DNA of 64,000 nt from Oceanipulchritudo coccoides (GTDB lineage Bacteria > Verrucomicrobiota > Verrucomicrobiia > Opitutales > Oceanipulchritudinaceae): contig NZ_JAAGNX010000001.1 of NCBI RefSeq assembly GCF_010500615.1, forward strand, positions 1 through 64,000. Reading direction: 5' to 3'. How positions within the stretch are numbered: position 1 is the stretch's first letter; every line of letters starts with the position of its first letter. Under the pieces are notes generated by a model that searched no databases, was not told where the DNA came from, and saw only the letters and a list, made by a program, of their open reading frames with translations. The position numbers were made by a program, and so were the translations under genes. Shown here in pieces: positions 1 to 7,414 of the stretch.

Positions 1-64
1 CGTTAAAGCTGTGGCACGCCTGCGAGCGCTAGCGAGCGGCGTTGCCACCAGCGACTGGTTGTGC
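1..64 (-). other. attC recombination site of an integron cassette (cut by window edge)
   Basis: Read on the minus strand, this stretch has the layout of an attC site. R'' is GCACAAC (64-58), followed by an L'' arm, a short GC-rich loop and an L' arm ending GCTTTAACG at base 1. The R' core must lie just outside the window. The arms GCTGGTGGCAACGCC and GGCGTGCCACAGC pair except for two unpaired bases on one side, matching the extrahelical bases that set strand choice in known attC sites. The L' end resembles the GCTTGAACG of aadA-type attC sites. The site overlaps the 3' end of the cassette gene at 29-265. The partner integrase at 456-1778 supports the call. Confidence 0.8.
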
Positions 65-265
65 CCCTTTCACTTTCTCTCGGTTCTTGTTCATTTTCTC
101 GATTACAAAAAACGGCATAACAAGAAGCAGCAGAAACAAAATTACTGCACCGAAAAGTTTTCCGTAGGAGAAATCTTCATCTTGCAGGGAAACAAGTATA
201 AATCCTGGCGTGGCCAGGAGAAGAATAACCAGAACCGGAAAAGTAAAACTTTTTGCTTTCTTCAT
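29..265 (-). CDS. Small two-helix membrane protein carried on the first integron cassette
   Basis: A 78-residue protein of unknown function. Two hydrophobic segments are visible (about residues 8-26 and 35-54), separated by a short acidic loop and followed by a basic tail, so an inner-membrane location is likely. An AGGTG ribosome-binding site sits about 9 bases before the ATG. The gene starts 30 bases inside the cassette boundary at 300/301 and points away from the integrase, as cassette genes normally do. Its last dozen or so codons, and the stop, lie inside the attC hairpin, so its C-terminus is set by the recombination site. I recognise no family, and toxin, immunity or phage-defence roles are all unproven. 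Confidence 0.7.
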   Translation of the reverse strand: MKKAKSFTFPVLVILLLATPGFILVSLQDEDFSYGKLFGAVILFLLLLVMPFFVIEKMNKNREKVKGAQPVAGGNAAR

Positions 266-294
266 TTATTTCGCACCTGTTATCTCGATATTCT

Positions 295-455
295 GCACAA
301 CAGTATAAATGTCCCGACGGCCTGTCAGGATATCTTCGAGGAGGATTAAGTCCTTATAACATGAGGGGCAACTGTTTTTTACTAGTTTGTGTGCTTATTT
401 TTTATCAAAGGTGACGCTTGGCCCGAGCGGGTGTTTGATTTTTTGTTATGCTCCC
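295..455. other. attI region of the integron, with cassette junction at 300/301
   Basis: The interval between the integrase start and the first cassette should hold attI. The boundary heptamer at 301-295, read on the minus strand, is GTTGTGC. It is the exact reverse complement of the R'' heptamer GCACAAC in the attC at 64-58. This is expected because the R' left at the attI junction belonged to the same circular cassette. It fits GTTRRRY except at one base. The AT-rich remainder (about 150 bp) has no convincing gene and is a normal attI-plus-promoter length. The outer limits of attI cannot be read from sequence alone. Confidence 0.65.
379..408 (-). promoter_or_regulatory. Candidate leftward cassette promoter (Pc-like)
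   Basis: On the minus strand TTGATA and TAGTAA are separated by 18 bases, pointing at the cassette gene about 110 bases downstream. Both boxes match sigma-70 consensus only partly. Integrons usually place the cassette promoter between the start of intI and attI, which is the main reason to list it. Confidence 0.25.
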
Positions 456-1778
456 ATGAAGTCAGCAAAAACAGAGGTTGTTAGGAGCGCGGAACAGCGG
501 GTGCATTTTCCAGATTGGAAATCAGCGCTCCGGGTGATCAAGGACGAGCGTGAGCGAAGGAGTGTGGAGATCATCCTGAACTGGTATCTGGGCTGGTGTA
601 AACGGAACGGGCGTTTCGCCTCGATCGAGACGGCCGCCCTGTTCCTGGAGGAGATCATCGAGGAGCGGCGTCCGGAGGAGTGGGTGCTTTCGGGCTGGAA
701 ACGGGGCCTGCGGTGGTTTTTCAGCAGGGCGCGTGGGCAGGCTTCCGTGGAAGTGGCTCGCGCGCAGGTCCCGAGGGAAAGGGTCTCCGGGGAGGCTCCG
801 GAAAGTCATGATCCGGTGGATTCCATCGAAAATCCGTGGGAGCGCCGGCTTGCCGAGACACTGCGCCGGGAGGATCGCATGCTGCGGACGGAGCAGGCTT
901 ACCGTGCTTGGTTGAAGCGTTATCTGGCCTGGCTTGGCGAGCGGGACCCAACCGGACAACCGAGTGTTTTTGCGTCAGGCTTCCTTGAGCATCTGGCGGT
1001 GAGGGAGATGGTCGCCCACAGCACGCAGCGCCAGGCGTTGAACGCCTTGGTTTATTTCTACAAGAAAGTCCTTCAGCTCGACCTTGGGGAGCTGGAGTTT
1101 GTGCGGTCGCCACGGCGTCGTAGACTCCCCGTGGTCCTCAGCCGGGAGGAAATTTCCCGGCTTTTGGGCCATATGAGCGGAACCCCGCTGCTCATGGCAC
1201 AGCTCGCCTACGGAGGGGGGCTGAGGGTCTCCGAGCTCGTGCGCCTGCGGGTCAAGGATATGGATCTTGACCGCTTGCAAATCCATGTCCGCTCAGGAAA
1301 GGGCGACAAGGATCGGGTGACCACGCTTTCCGAACAGATCCTTCCGTTCCTGCGACAACATTTGGACCGGTTGGTCTTCCTGCACAAGGAGGATCAGGAG
1401 GCCCGAATACCGGGCGTCTTCCTGCCCGGAGCCCTTGAGCGGAAATATCCGTCGGCAGGCAGCCAAATCCAGTGGCAGTGGCTCTTCCCGACCACCAACC
1501 TGCAGCGGGATCCCCGTTCGGGGCTGATGCGGCGGCACCATGTTACACCCGGGGCCTTCCAGAAGGCCATTTCCCGCGCGACAAGCGCTGCCTCGCTGAA
1601 CAAGCGAGTCACCCCGCATGCCCTGCGGCACTCCTTTGCCACGCATCTGCTCGAGTCGGGAACTGACATCCGCACAGTCCAGGATTTACTCGGCCACGCG
1701 TCGGTTGAGACAACCCAGATCTACCTGCATGTGATGCAGAAGCCGGGCCTTGGCGTCCGCAGCCCTCTTGATGGATGA
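456..1778 (+). CDS. intI: Integron integrase (IntI-type tyrosine recombinase)
   Basis: A 440-residue site-specific recombinase for attI x attC and attC x attC exchange. Counted from the ATG at 456, the catalytic residues are R257 (GGGLRVSEL), K282 (GKGDKDR), H388 and R391 (HALRHSF), H414 (LLGHAS) and Y423 (TQIYLHV). Between the K and H-x-x-R boxes is the extra block ALERKYPSAGSQ...WQWLFP, diagnostic of IntI rather than XerC/D. About 120 residues precede the core-binding domain, longer than class 1 IntI1. The frame opens at 387 with a TTG, but the extra residues look non-coding, so ATG 456 was chosen although no strong ribosome site is seen. The cassette and attC on its left complete the platform. 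Confidence 0.92.
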   Translation: MKSAKTEVVRSAEQRVHFPDWKSALRVIKDERERRSVEIILNWYLGWCKRNGRFASIETAALFLEEIIEERRPEEWVLSGWKRGLRWFFSRARGQASVEVARAQVPRERVSGEAPESHDPVDSIENPWERRLAETLRREDRMLRTEQAYRAWLKRYLAWLGERDPTGQPSVFASGFLEHLAVREMVAHSTQRQALNALVYFYKKVLQLDLGELEFVRSPRRRRLPVVLSREEISRLLGHMSGTPLLMAQLAYGGGLRVSELVRLRVKDMDLDRLQIHVRSGKGDKDRVTTLSEQILPFLRQHLDRLVFLHKEDQEARIPGVFLPGALERKYPSAGSQIQWQWLFPTTNLQRDPRSGLMRRHHVTPGAFQKAISRATSAASLNKRVTPHALRHSFATHLLESGTDIRTVQDLLGHASVETTQIYLHVMQKPGLGVRSPLDG

Positions 1779-1787
1779 GGGCTCCTG

Positions 1788-1810
1788 CCCGGCAAGCCGG
1801 GTCTCTTCTT
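1788..1810 (+). terminator. Possible terminator after the integrase
   Basis: CCCGGC and GCCGGG form a perfect 6-bp stem around two central bases (1788-1801), followed by the T-rich run TCTCTTCTT. The very small loop and interrupted T tract make this a weak intrinsic terminator. Confidence 0.4.
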
Positions 1811-1843
1811 GCCAACCAGCCCCCTTGCCTTAAATGATGGGGA

Positions 1844-3457
1844 ATGCGATTTCTTTCCTTTTTCGGGCTCTTCTTTACGGGAGCGCTGCTGCTTTCAACA
1901 GGTTGTAGCCGGCAAACGGATACAACCACCAGCGAAGGGCCGGCCACCTTCATCTTCGCCCGCGGGGCCGATGCCCAGAAGTTGGACCCAGCCGATGTGG
2001 ACGACGGCGAATCGGTCAATACGATGGCCCAGATCTTCGAGGGCCTGATCGGCTTCAAGCCGGGCTCGCTCGAGGTCGAGCCACGGCTCGCCAAGAGCTA
2101 CGTAATTTCCGACGATGGCCTGAGCTACACCTTTGTCCTGCGCGAGGGCGTCCGCTTTCACGATGGCACGCCACTCACCGCCGAGTCCGCCCGCTTCAGT
2201 TTCGATCGGCAGATGGATCCGGACCACCCGGCGCATTTTCCCGGTGCCAGTTTCCAATACTGGCAGAATCTCTATTCGGATATCGAGCGGCTTGAATCGG
2301 TTGATGAGATGACGCTCCGGTTTCATCTTTCGCGTCCCAACGCTGGTCTTCTCACGGCTTTCGCCAGCTTCCCGGCATGGTTGGTCAGCCCGGGAGGCTT
2401 TGAGGAATACGGCGACCAGATGGTCTTTCATCCGGTTGGCACGGGCCCTTACCGCTTTGTTTCATGGCGTCCCAACGAAGCCATCATCTTTGAGGCCAAT
2501 CCCGATTATTGGCGGGAACCGGCCGCCGGCTTTGACCGCATGGTCATGCGCTCGATCCCCCTCAACTCGTCCCGTCTTTCCGAGCTGTTGGCCGGTAACA
2601 TCCATGGCCTCGATGGAATCCAGCCCTCGGAATTGGCTGATCTGGAATCCGACACGCGCTTCCAGATCCTTCATGCTCCGGGAATGAACGTCGGTTACCT
2701 GGCCTTCAGTGAGCTTTCCGACCGGGTCAAGGATCCCGACTTGCGGCGTGCCATTGCCATGGCCATCGACCGCGCCAACATCGTGCGCCTTGCCCTCGAT
2801 AACTTTGGCTCGGTCGCCGCCTATCCCGCACCAGCCAGCTTTCTCGGCATTCCCGATGATGATGGTCCCATCAATCACGATCCCTCTGCCGCCAAGGCCC
2901 TGGTCGAGGCACATCCGGAATGGACAGAGTCGCCGCTCACGCTGGCCACCTTCGGCCAGCCGCGGATGTATTTCCCTGATCCGCAGCGCATCGCTTCCCT
3001 GATCCGCAACGACCTCGAAAAGGCCGGTTTCAAAGTCGAAATTATCAACCGCGAATTCAAGAGCCACCTCCACACGACCCGCAAGGGCGACTTCGAGATG
3101 GCTCTCCTTGGCTGGATCGCCGATACGCCCGATCCGGATAACTTTCTCTCCACTTTTTTCCACAGCCGTGCCGCCGTCCCGGGCTCGGCCACCAACATTT
3201 CCTTCTACCGCAATCCTGAAATGGATCAGCTCCTCGACGCGGCGCTTGCCGTCTCAAATCGCGCCGAGCGCGAGGCCCTCTATGCGCGGGTGCTCGAGCT
3301 CTGGGCCCGCGACCTGCCGCTTGTCCCGCTCGTCCAGGGAGACCAGATTACTGTCCTTGACCGCAACATCGGGGGCTATGCCCTGTCGCCCACCGGTAAT
3401 CACTTTTTCGGGCCCGTGTATTGGAATTCTGGTGACATGCCCGCAAATGCTCAATGA
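1844..3457 (+). CDS. Peptide/nickel-type ABC importer, solute-binding lipoprotein (family 5)
   Basis: A 537-residue SBP_bac_5 protein of the DppA/OppA kind, likely binding oligopeptides or a similar ligand outside the inner membrane. The N-terminus is a lipoprotein signal with lipobox STGC and acylated Cys21. The body has the family's usual length and hallmarks: the early V-x-x-ARGADA-x-x-LDP region, RDGVRFHDGTPLTAES-like text near residue 100, and GTGPY-x-F near 200. It overlaps the first permease gene by four bases (ATGA), so the three genes form one transcript. No ATP-binding gene follows. The exact ligand cannot be read from the sequence. Confidence 0.9.
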   Translation: MRFLSFFGLFFTGALLLSTGCSRQTDTTTSEGPATFIFARGADAQKLDPADVDDGESVNTMAQIFEGLIGFKPGSLEVEPRLAKSYVISDDGLSYTFVLREGVRFHDGTPLTAESARFSFDRQMDPDHPAHFPGASFQYWQNLYSDIERLESVDEMTLRFHLSRPNAGLLTAFASFPAWLVSPGGFEEYGDQMVFHPVGTGPYRFVSWRPNEAIIFEANPDYWREPAAGFDRMVMRSIPLNSSRLSELLAGNIHGLDGIQPSELADLESDTRFQILHAPGMNVGYLAFSELSDRVKDPDLRRAIAMAIDRANIVRLALDNFGSVAAYPAPASFLGIPDDDGPINHDPSAAKALVEAHPEWTESPLTLATFGQPRMYFPDPQRIASLIRNDLEKAGFKVEIINREFKSHLHTTRKGDFEMALLGWIADTPDPDNFLSTFFHSRAAVPGSATNISFYRNPEMDQLLDAALAVSNRAEREALYARVLELWARDLPLVPLVQGDQITVLDRNIGGYALSPTGNHFFGPVYWNSGDMPANAQ

Positions 3458-4509
3458 GTGACGCTGTTCAAGAGCCGGCCCAGGCCGTGAAGCAATCCCG
3501 GGCGCGCCTCCTGCTTGTGGAAATCCGGCGCTTCGTCCTTATTTTTCTCGCGGCAAGTTTCTTCCTCTTCCTCGCCCTCGAGTCCATGCCGGAGGATCCG
3601 GTAAGCCTGAGGGTCAAGAATCCCGACCCGGAGCGCATTGCGGAAATACGCGACAGCCTCGGACTCAACGACCCGTGGCTCACCCGCTATGTCCGCGGGG
3701 TGGGGGACTTCCTCACACTCGATTGGGGCGAGAGCCTGATCAGCGGGCGTCCGGTTGCCGGGGAGGTGGCCCGCTATCTTCCTGCAACCCTTGAGCTCGC
3801 CGTCCTCGGTATCCTCTTCGGGGTCTCCTTTGGGCTGGCGCTGGTCCTTTCCGCTCACGCCACCGGCTGGACATGGCTCCTCCAGCCAGTCCGGGGCATG
3901 GGCGCCCTCGGGCTCACGGTTCCCATTTTCTGGATTGGCATCCTCTTTGTGCTTGTTTTCTCAGTACAGCTGGGATGGCTCCCGGTCGGGGGGAGGTTTG
4001 ATTTTGCCTACGAGGCACCGCGGATCACGGGCTTTCTCCTTCTTGATAGTCTCCTTGTCTGGGACTTACACGCCTTCTGGATCGCCTGCCGTCATCTGGT
4101 TCTCCCCGTCCTCACCCTGGGGCTCTATCCGGCCGCCGTCGTTGCCGGGACGCTAGAGGCCCGGCTCGGGGAAAGCTTTCTTGAACGGCTGGTCACGGCC
4201 CTCAAGTCGCGCGGGTTTTCCCCGGCGAGGGTCTGGGGGCGCCATGTCCTGCGCCTGGTCAGCGGTCCGGTCGTCACGGTCATCGGCACGCAGGCCGGTG
4301 CTTTGCTCGGTGGCGCTGTTCTGACTGAGACAGTCTATTCATGGCCCGGGATGGGGCGCTTCCTCGTCGATGGCGTGCTCAATCGCGATCTCTTTGTCAT
4401 CCAGCACGGGCTCCTTCTGGTGGTTGTCCTCGCCCTCTGCATTGTCACGGTTTCCGATCTGATCGCAACGCGCCTTGATCACCAACTCCAGAACCGGGAG
4501 GATTCGTGA
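3454..4509 (+). CDS. ABC importer permease, DppB/OppB type
   Basis: A 351-residue inner-membrane permease with about six hydrophobic segments. Residues 1-33 are a polar N-terminal extension. A first helix (about 26-45) is followed by a periplasmic loop containing DSLGLNDPW-L-RY and DWGES, both typical of DppB/OppB. The conserved cytoplasmic loop that contacts the ATPase lies near residues 245-290 (ALKSRGFSPARVWGRHVLR), followed by GALLGGAVLTETVYSWPGMG, a strong family signature. Its start overlaps the binding-protein stop, and its stop overlaps the next permease start. Confidence 0.92.
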   Translation: MSDAVQEPAQAVKQSRARLLLVEIRRFVLIFLAASFFLFLALESMPEDPVSLRVKNPDPERIAEIRDSLGLNDPWLTRYVRGVGDFLTLDWGESLISGRPVAGEVARYLPATLELAVLGILFGVSFGLALVLSAHATGWTWLLQPVRGMGALGLTVPIFWIGILFVLVFSVQLGWLPVGGRFDFAYEAPRITGFLLLDSLLVWDLHAFWIACRHLVLPVLTLGLYPAAVVAGTLEARLGESFLERLVTALKSRGFSPARVWGRHVLRLVSGPVVTVIGTQAGALLGGAVLTETVYSWPGMGRFLVDGVLNRDLFVIQHGLLLVVVLALCIVTVSDLIATRLDHQLQNREDS

Positions 4510-5291
4510 AGGCACTCATTTCACTGAGACGGCTTCCCGATGCATGGGCCAGCTTCATCCTCGTCTTCGCCCTTTCGGGTCTTCTGTTCACTCCCTATCC
4601 GTCGCGCGAGCAGGCCTTCCGGGATCGTGCCCTCGAAGGGCCTTCCTGGGCTCATCCGCTCGGGATCGACGGGCTCGGACGCGACTTTTTCAGCCGGCTC
4701 TGGGAAGGGTCCGGGCACACTGTTGCCCTCGCCGTCATCGCCTTGCTGATCACTCTCGGGGTCGCCGCCCTGCTTGTCTCCATTGAGCGGATTTTTCCCA
4801 ATTCGATCGGACGCTTTGTCCGGATGGGTGTGGGGCTCTGGGTCGCGTTTCCGGTTATCTTTATCGGGTTGCTCCTCCTTGTCTTTCTCAATCCATCCCC
4901 CTTCACGCTGGTGCTTGCCGTCGGCTTCGGTAACCTGGCCTTTGCTTTCCGCCAACTCAGGGTTTTCTGGATGGCCACCCGGAATGCCCTTTATGTCCAG
5001 TCCAGCGAGGTGCTGGGCTCCCGTGGCTGGGCGCTTTTCCGCTGGGCTATTTGGCCCAATCTGGTCCCGGATATCTTCGCCCTTGCCCGGCTTCTCTTTG
5101 CCATGAGCGCCCTCGAGCTTAGCGGGCTTGCCTTCCTCGGCTTGATCGGTGACCCGGATTTTGCCGAGCTCGGAGCCATTTTAAAACAGAATCAGCCTTA
5201 TCTCTATCAGGCGCCCGCGCTTGCCATCCTCCCCGGTGCCATCCTCAGCCTTATTCTCCTCAGCGTCCACCTCTCCCGGTTTCACCGCTGA
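4506..5291 (+). CDS. ABC importer permease, DppC/OppC type
   Basis: A 261-residue second permease, somewhat short for DppC (usually about 290-300). It begins at a GTG that overlaps the previous stop (GTGA). The family motif HPLGIDGLGRDFFSRLWEG, close to the usual H-x-LGTD-x-x-GRD-x-x-S-R, is present near residues 54-72. The EAA-like loop is near 162-185 (SSEVLGSRGWALFRWAIWPN). The N-terminal helix is trimmed to a minimum. It completes the importer channel, but the two usual ATPases (DppD/DppF) are not adjacent. The next gene is on the opposite strand, so ATPases encoded elsewhere must serve it if it works. Confidence 0.87.
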   Translation: MKALISLRRLPDAWASFILVFALSGLLFTPYPSREQAFRDRALEGPSWAHPLGIDGLGRDFFSRLWEGSGHTVALAVIALLITLGVAALLVSIERIFPNSIGRFVRMGVGLWVAFPVIFIGLLLLVFLNPSPFTLVLAVGFGNLAFAFRQLRVFWMATRNALYVQSSEVLGSRGWALFRWAIWPNLVPDIFALARLLFAMSALELSGLAFLGLIGDPDFAELGAILKQNQPYLYQAPALAILPGAILSLILLSVHLSRFHR

Positions 5292-5300
5292 CGGGGCAAA

Positions 5301-6290
5301 TCATGAGGATGACCGCAGCGTGTGGATGACAATTTCCGGCGGGCAATTATAGCGCACGGGGACATGGCAGGAGCCAGTGCCGGTCGAGGTGTAGCCGATC
5401 ATTGATCCGCGCCGCCAGAGTCCCCTGAACAGGGGTGTCGGAATCCGTTCCATGGAAAGCAGGGCGTGTCCGCCCGGCAGGCAGATTTGTCCGCCATGGG
5501 TGTGCCCGCTCAGGACAAGGCAAAATCCGTTTTCATCCGCTTCCGGGGCCACCTGTGGGCTGTGGCTGAGAAGAATCCGCGGAATGCCAGCCCGACAACC
5601 AGAGGCGGCCTTATTCACATCGTCGGTGCGGAAGAAGAAGGGGTCATCCACGCCCGCCAGGGAAAATTCTGCCGGACCATTCCCAATCTGCACCGCCTCA
5701 TTGATCAAAATCGGCAGGCCCATTTTCTCAAGGGAAGCCGCGAGGGGCAGGGTGTCATGATTCCCCAGAACCCCGTAGATCCCGTGGGTGGGATTGCCTA
5801 CCAGCTTGAGGATTTCCTCCAGTTTTTCCAACGCCCCCGAGGGATGCTGCCCAGCGCCTTCCCAGTAGTCACCAGTGATCACCGCGAGATCGCATTCCAC
5901 TGAGGGGATTAATCTCCGCAATACCGGCTGGAGCGCGGGATCCAGATCAATATGCAGGTCGGTGATCTGGAGAATCCGGAATCCGTCCAAGGCCGCTGGC
6001 CATCTGGCTGGATGATGCTCAAGTTCCCGGATCCGGACATCAAGAAAGTTCCGGTGGCCGCGGGCGTACAAGCCCACCGCCTTTAACCCCCAGCGCAGGA
6101 AGCGGTAATGAAACGGGAGGTGGATGCCATCCTCATCCGCTGAGCCGATCATCTTCTCCCGCCGCCTGTGCTCAAGCTGCCACCGCTTTTCCACCCATTC
6201 CGGGTCCCAATGACCGGGAAATTCAGAACGATCCATATCGTGTAACAGGCGTCCCGCCTGTTCATCATCCTCTGGCACGGGCAATTTCAT
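5301..6290 (-). CDS. Calcineurin-like metallophosphoesterase
   Basis: A 329-residue two-metal phosphoesterase of the YkuE/YaeI type. All five metal-site motifs are present in order: TDLHID (about 122), VITGDYW (about 149), VLGNHDT (about 185), LLSHSP (about 253) and SGHTHGGQ (about 269). An unusual N-terminal 90 residues carry charged, non-catalytic sequence and no clear signal peptide. The GHTHGGQICLPGG ending is shared with enzymes that hydrolyse membrane-linked or nucleotide phosphoesters, so the substrate is open. It is convergent with the ABC permease genes, with only nine bases between the stops. Confidence 0.88.
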   Translation of the reverse strand: MKLPVPEDDEQAGRLLHDMDRSEFPGHWDPEWVEKRWQLEHRRREKMIGSADEDGIHLPFHYRFLRWGLKAVGLYARGHRNFLDVRIRELEHHPARWPAALDGFRILQITDLHIDLDPALQPVLRRLIPSVECDLAVITGDYWEGAGQHPSGALEKLEEILKLVGNPTHGIYGVLGNHDTLPLAASLEKMGLPILINEAVQIGNGPAEFSLAGVDDPFFFRTDDVNKAASGCRAGIPRILLSHSPQVAPEADENGFCLVLSGHTHGGQICLPGGHALLSMERIPTPLFRGLWRRGSMIGYTSTGTGSCHVPVRYNCPPEIVIHTLRSSS

Positions 6291-6404
6291 TCATCTCCAG
6301 CTTACTGCCCCTAACCGCTTCCGCGCAAGGCTGGAGCCGCCAGAACAATTCGCCCGCACTGCTCCCTTGACTTGTGACCCGGTCCCTTCAATTTGGCCAA
6401 TCTC

Positions 6405-6983
6405 ATGAGTAAGGATAAACCAGATCGTCTGGCCATTGATGGAGAGGGCTGCCGGGTGGCGATTATCGCCGCACGTTACAATTTCCAAATGGTGAACACG
6501 CTCCTTGAGTCGGTGTTGCAGACGCTCGATACCTGCGGGGTGCGCCAAGAGGATGTGGAGACCTTCCGGGTCCCGGGATCCAATGAGATTCCCCACGCCG
6601 CTTCCATGATCGCCAAGACGGGTGCCTTTGATGTCATCATCGGCCTCGGTCTGGTCATTGCCGGAGAAACCGACCACCACACCATCATTACCCATGCCAC
6701 CGCCAGTGCGCTCCAGTCAGTCGGGGTCCGTTTTGAGGTTCCGGTGATCAACGGGATCATCTCCGTCTCCAATGAAAAGCAGGCCGCCGACCGGATTAGC
6801 GGCGAGCTCGACCGCGGAAGCGAATTTGCCTATGCCGCACTCGAAATGGCTCAGCTGAATAACCTTCTCCAAAAGCGGATTTTTGACGAGGATGCCAATC
6901 TCGTCCTTGATGACCTTGATTGGCTCGACGACCTTGACCAAGCTGCTGATGATGATGATGAATCGGAGGACTGGAAGAAATGA
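6405..6983 (+). CDS. ribH: 6,7-dimethyl-8-ribityllumazine synthase
   Basis: Catalyses the penultimate step of riboflavin synthesis, joining the ribityl-aminopyrimidine to dihydroxybutanone phosphate. The 192-residue product has AARYN near residue 21, VPGSNEIP near 60 (usually VPGAFEIP) and VIAGETDHH near 86, which carries the catalytic histidine region. After the normal end of the fold, a tail of about 35 residues is very acidic (LDDLDWLDDL followed by an Asp/Glu run). The frame also opens with a TTG at 6393, but the ATG at 6405 gives the more normal N-terminus. Its 3' end overlaps nusB by four bases, the common ribH-nusB pairing. Confidence 0.93.
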   Translation: MSKDKPDRLAIDGEGCRVAIIAARYNFQMVNTLLESVLQTLDTCGVRQEDVETFRVPGSNEIPHAASMIAKTGAFDVIIGLGLVIAGETDHHTIITHATASALQSVGVRFEVPVINGIISVSNEKQAADRISGELDRGSEFAYAALEMAQLNNLLQKRIFDEDANLVLDDLDWLDDLDQAADDDDESEDWKK

Positions 6984-7414
6984 GTACCCGACGGGATAAT
7001 CGAGTTGCGGCCATGCAGTTCCTGTATCAGTGGTCCTTGAATTCCGCCGATGATCTGGGGGCAGAGTTAATCTTGTTCTTCAAGGAGATGCCCAAGCCAC
7101 GCGATTATTATGGCTTTGCCGAAGAGCTTATTCACGGTGCCATCACTCATCTGGATGAGATTGACACCATCATCAAAAGCTACCTCCGCAACTGGGACTT
7201 TGACCGGATCGCACGGATAGATCTGGCCATCCTGCGCCTCGCCATCTACGAGATGCTCAAGCGACGCGACATTCCGCCGGTCGTTTCCATCAACGAGGCC
7301 ATCGATCTTTCAAAGGATTATTCCATTCCCGATGCCAAACGCTTTATCAATGGTATCCTTGATCAATACAAACTGACCTTGGACCGGCCCCTGAGGTCCG
7401 CGGCCCGGGATTGA
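6980..7414 (+). CDS. nusB: Transcription antitermination / rRNA processing factor NusB
   Basis: A 144-residue all-helical RNA-binding protein that acts with NusE, NusG and boxA RNA in rRNA transcription. The opening RRDNRVAAMQFLYQW resembles the usual R-x-A-x-QALY start. The C-terminal half has the family text ILRLAIYEML and INEAIDLSK-Y with F-NGILD near residues 85-130, at normal length. It begins inside the end of ribH (ATGA overlap), and its stop shares one base with the ftsY start, so the genes are translationally coupled. Confidence 0.95.
   Translation: MSTRRDNRVAAMQFLYQWSLNSADDLGAELILFFKEMPKPRDYYGFAEELIHGAITHLDEIDTIIKSYLRNWDFDRIARIDLAILRLAIYEMLKRRDIPPVVSINEAIDLSKDYSIPDAKRFINGILDQYKLTLDRPLRSAARD

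Noticed and set aside
387-455. N-terminal extension of the integrase from a TTG at 387
   Set aside because: The 23 extra residues have no integrase similarity and would run into the attI region; ATG 456 fits better.
2462-3163. A 233-codon minus-strand frame in the binding-protein gene
   Set aside because: Fully inside the SBP_bac_5 gene on the opposite strand, with shadow-type composition.
6291-6404. FMN riboswitch before ribH
   Set aside because: The gap is only 114 bases and I saw no conserved RFN-element pieces; only a weak TTGACT is present.
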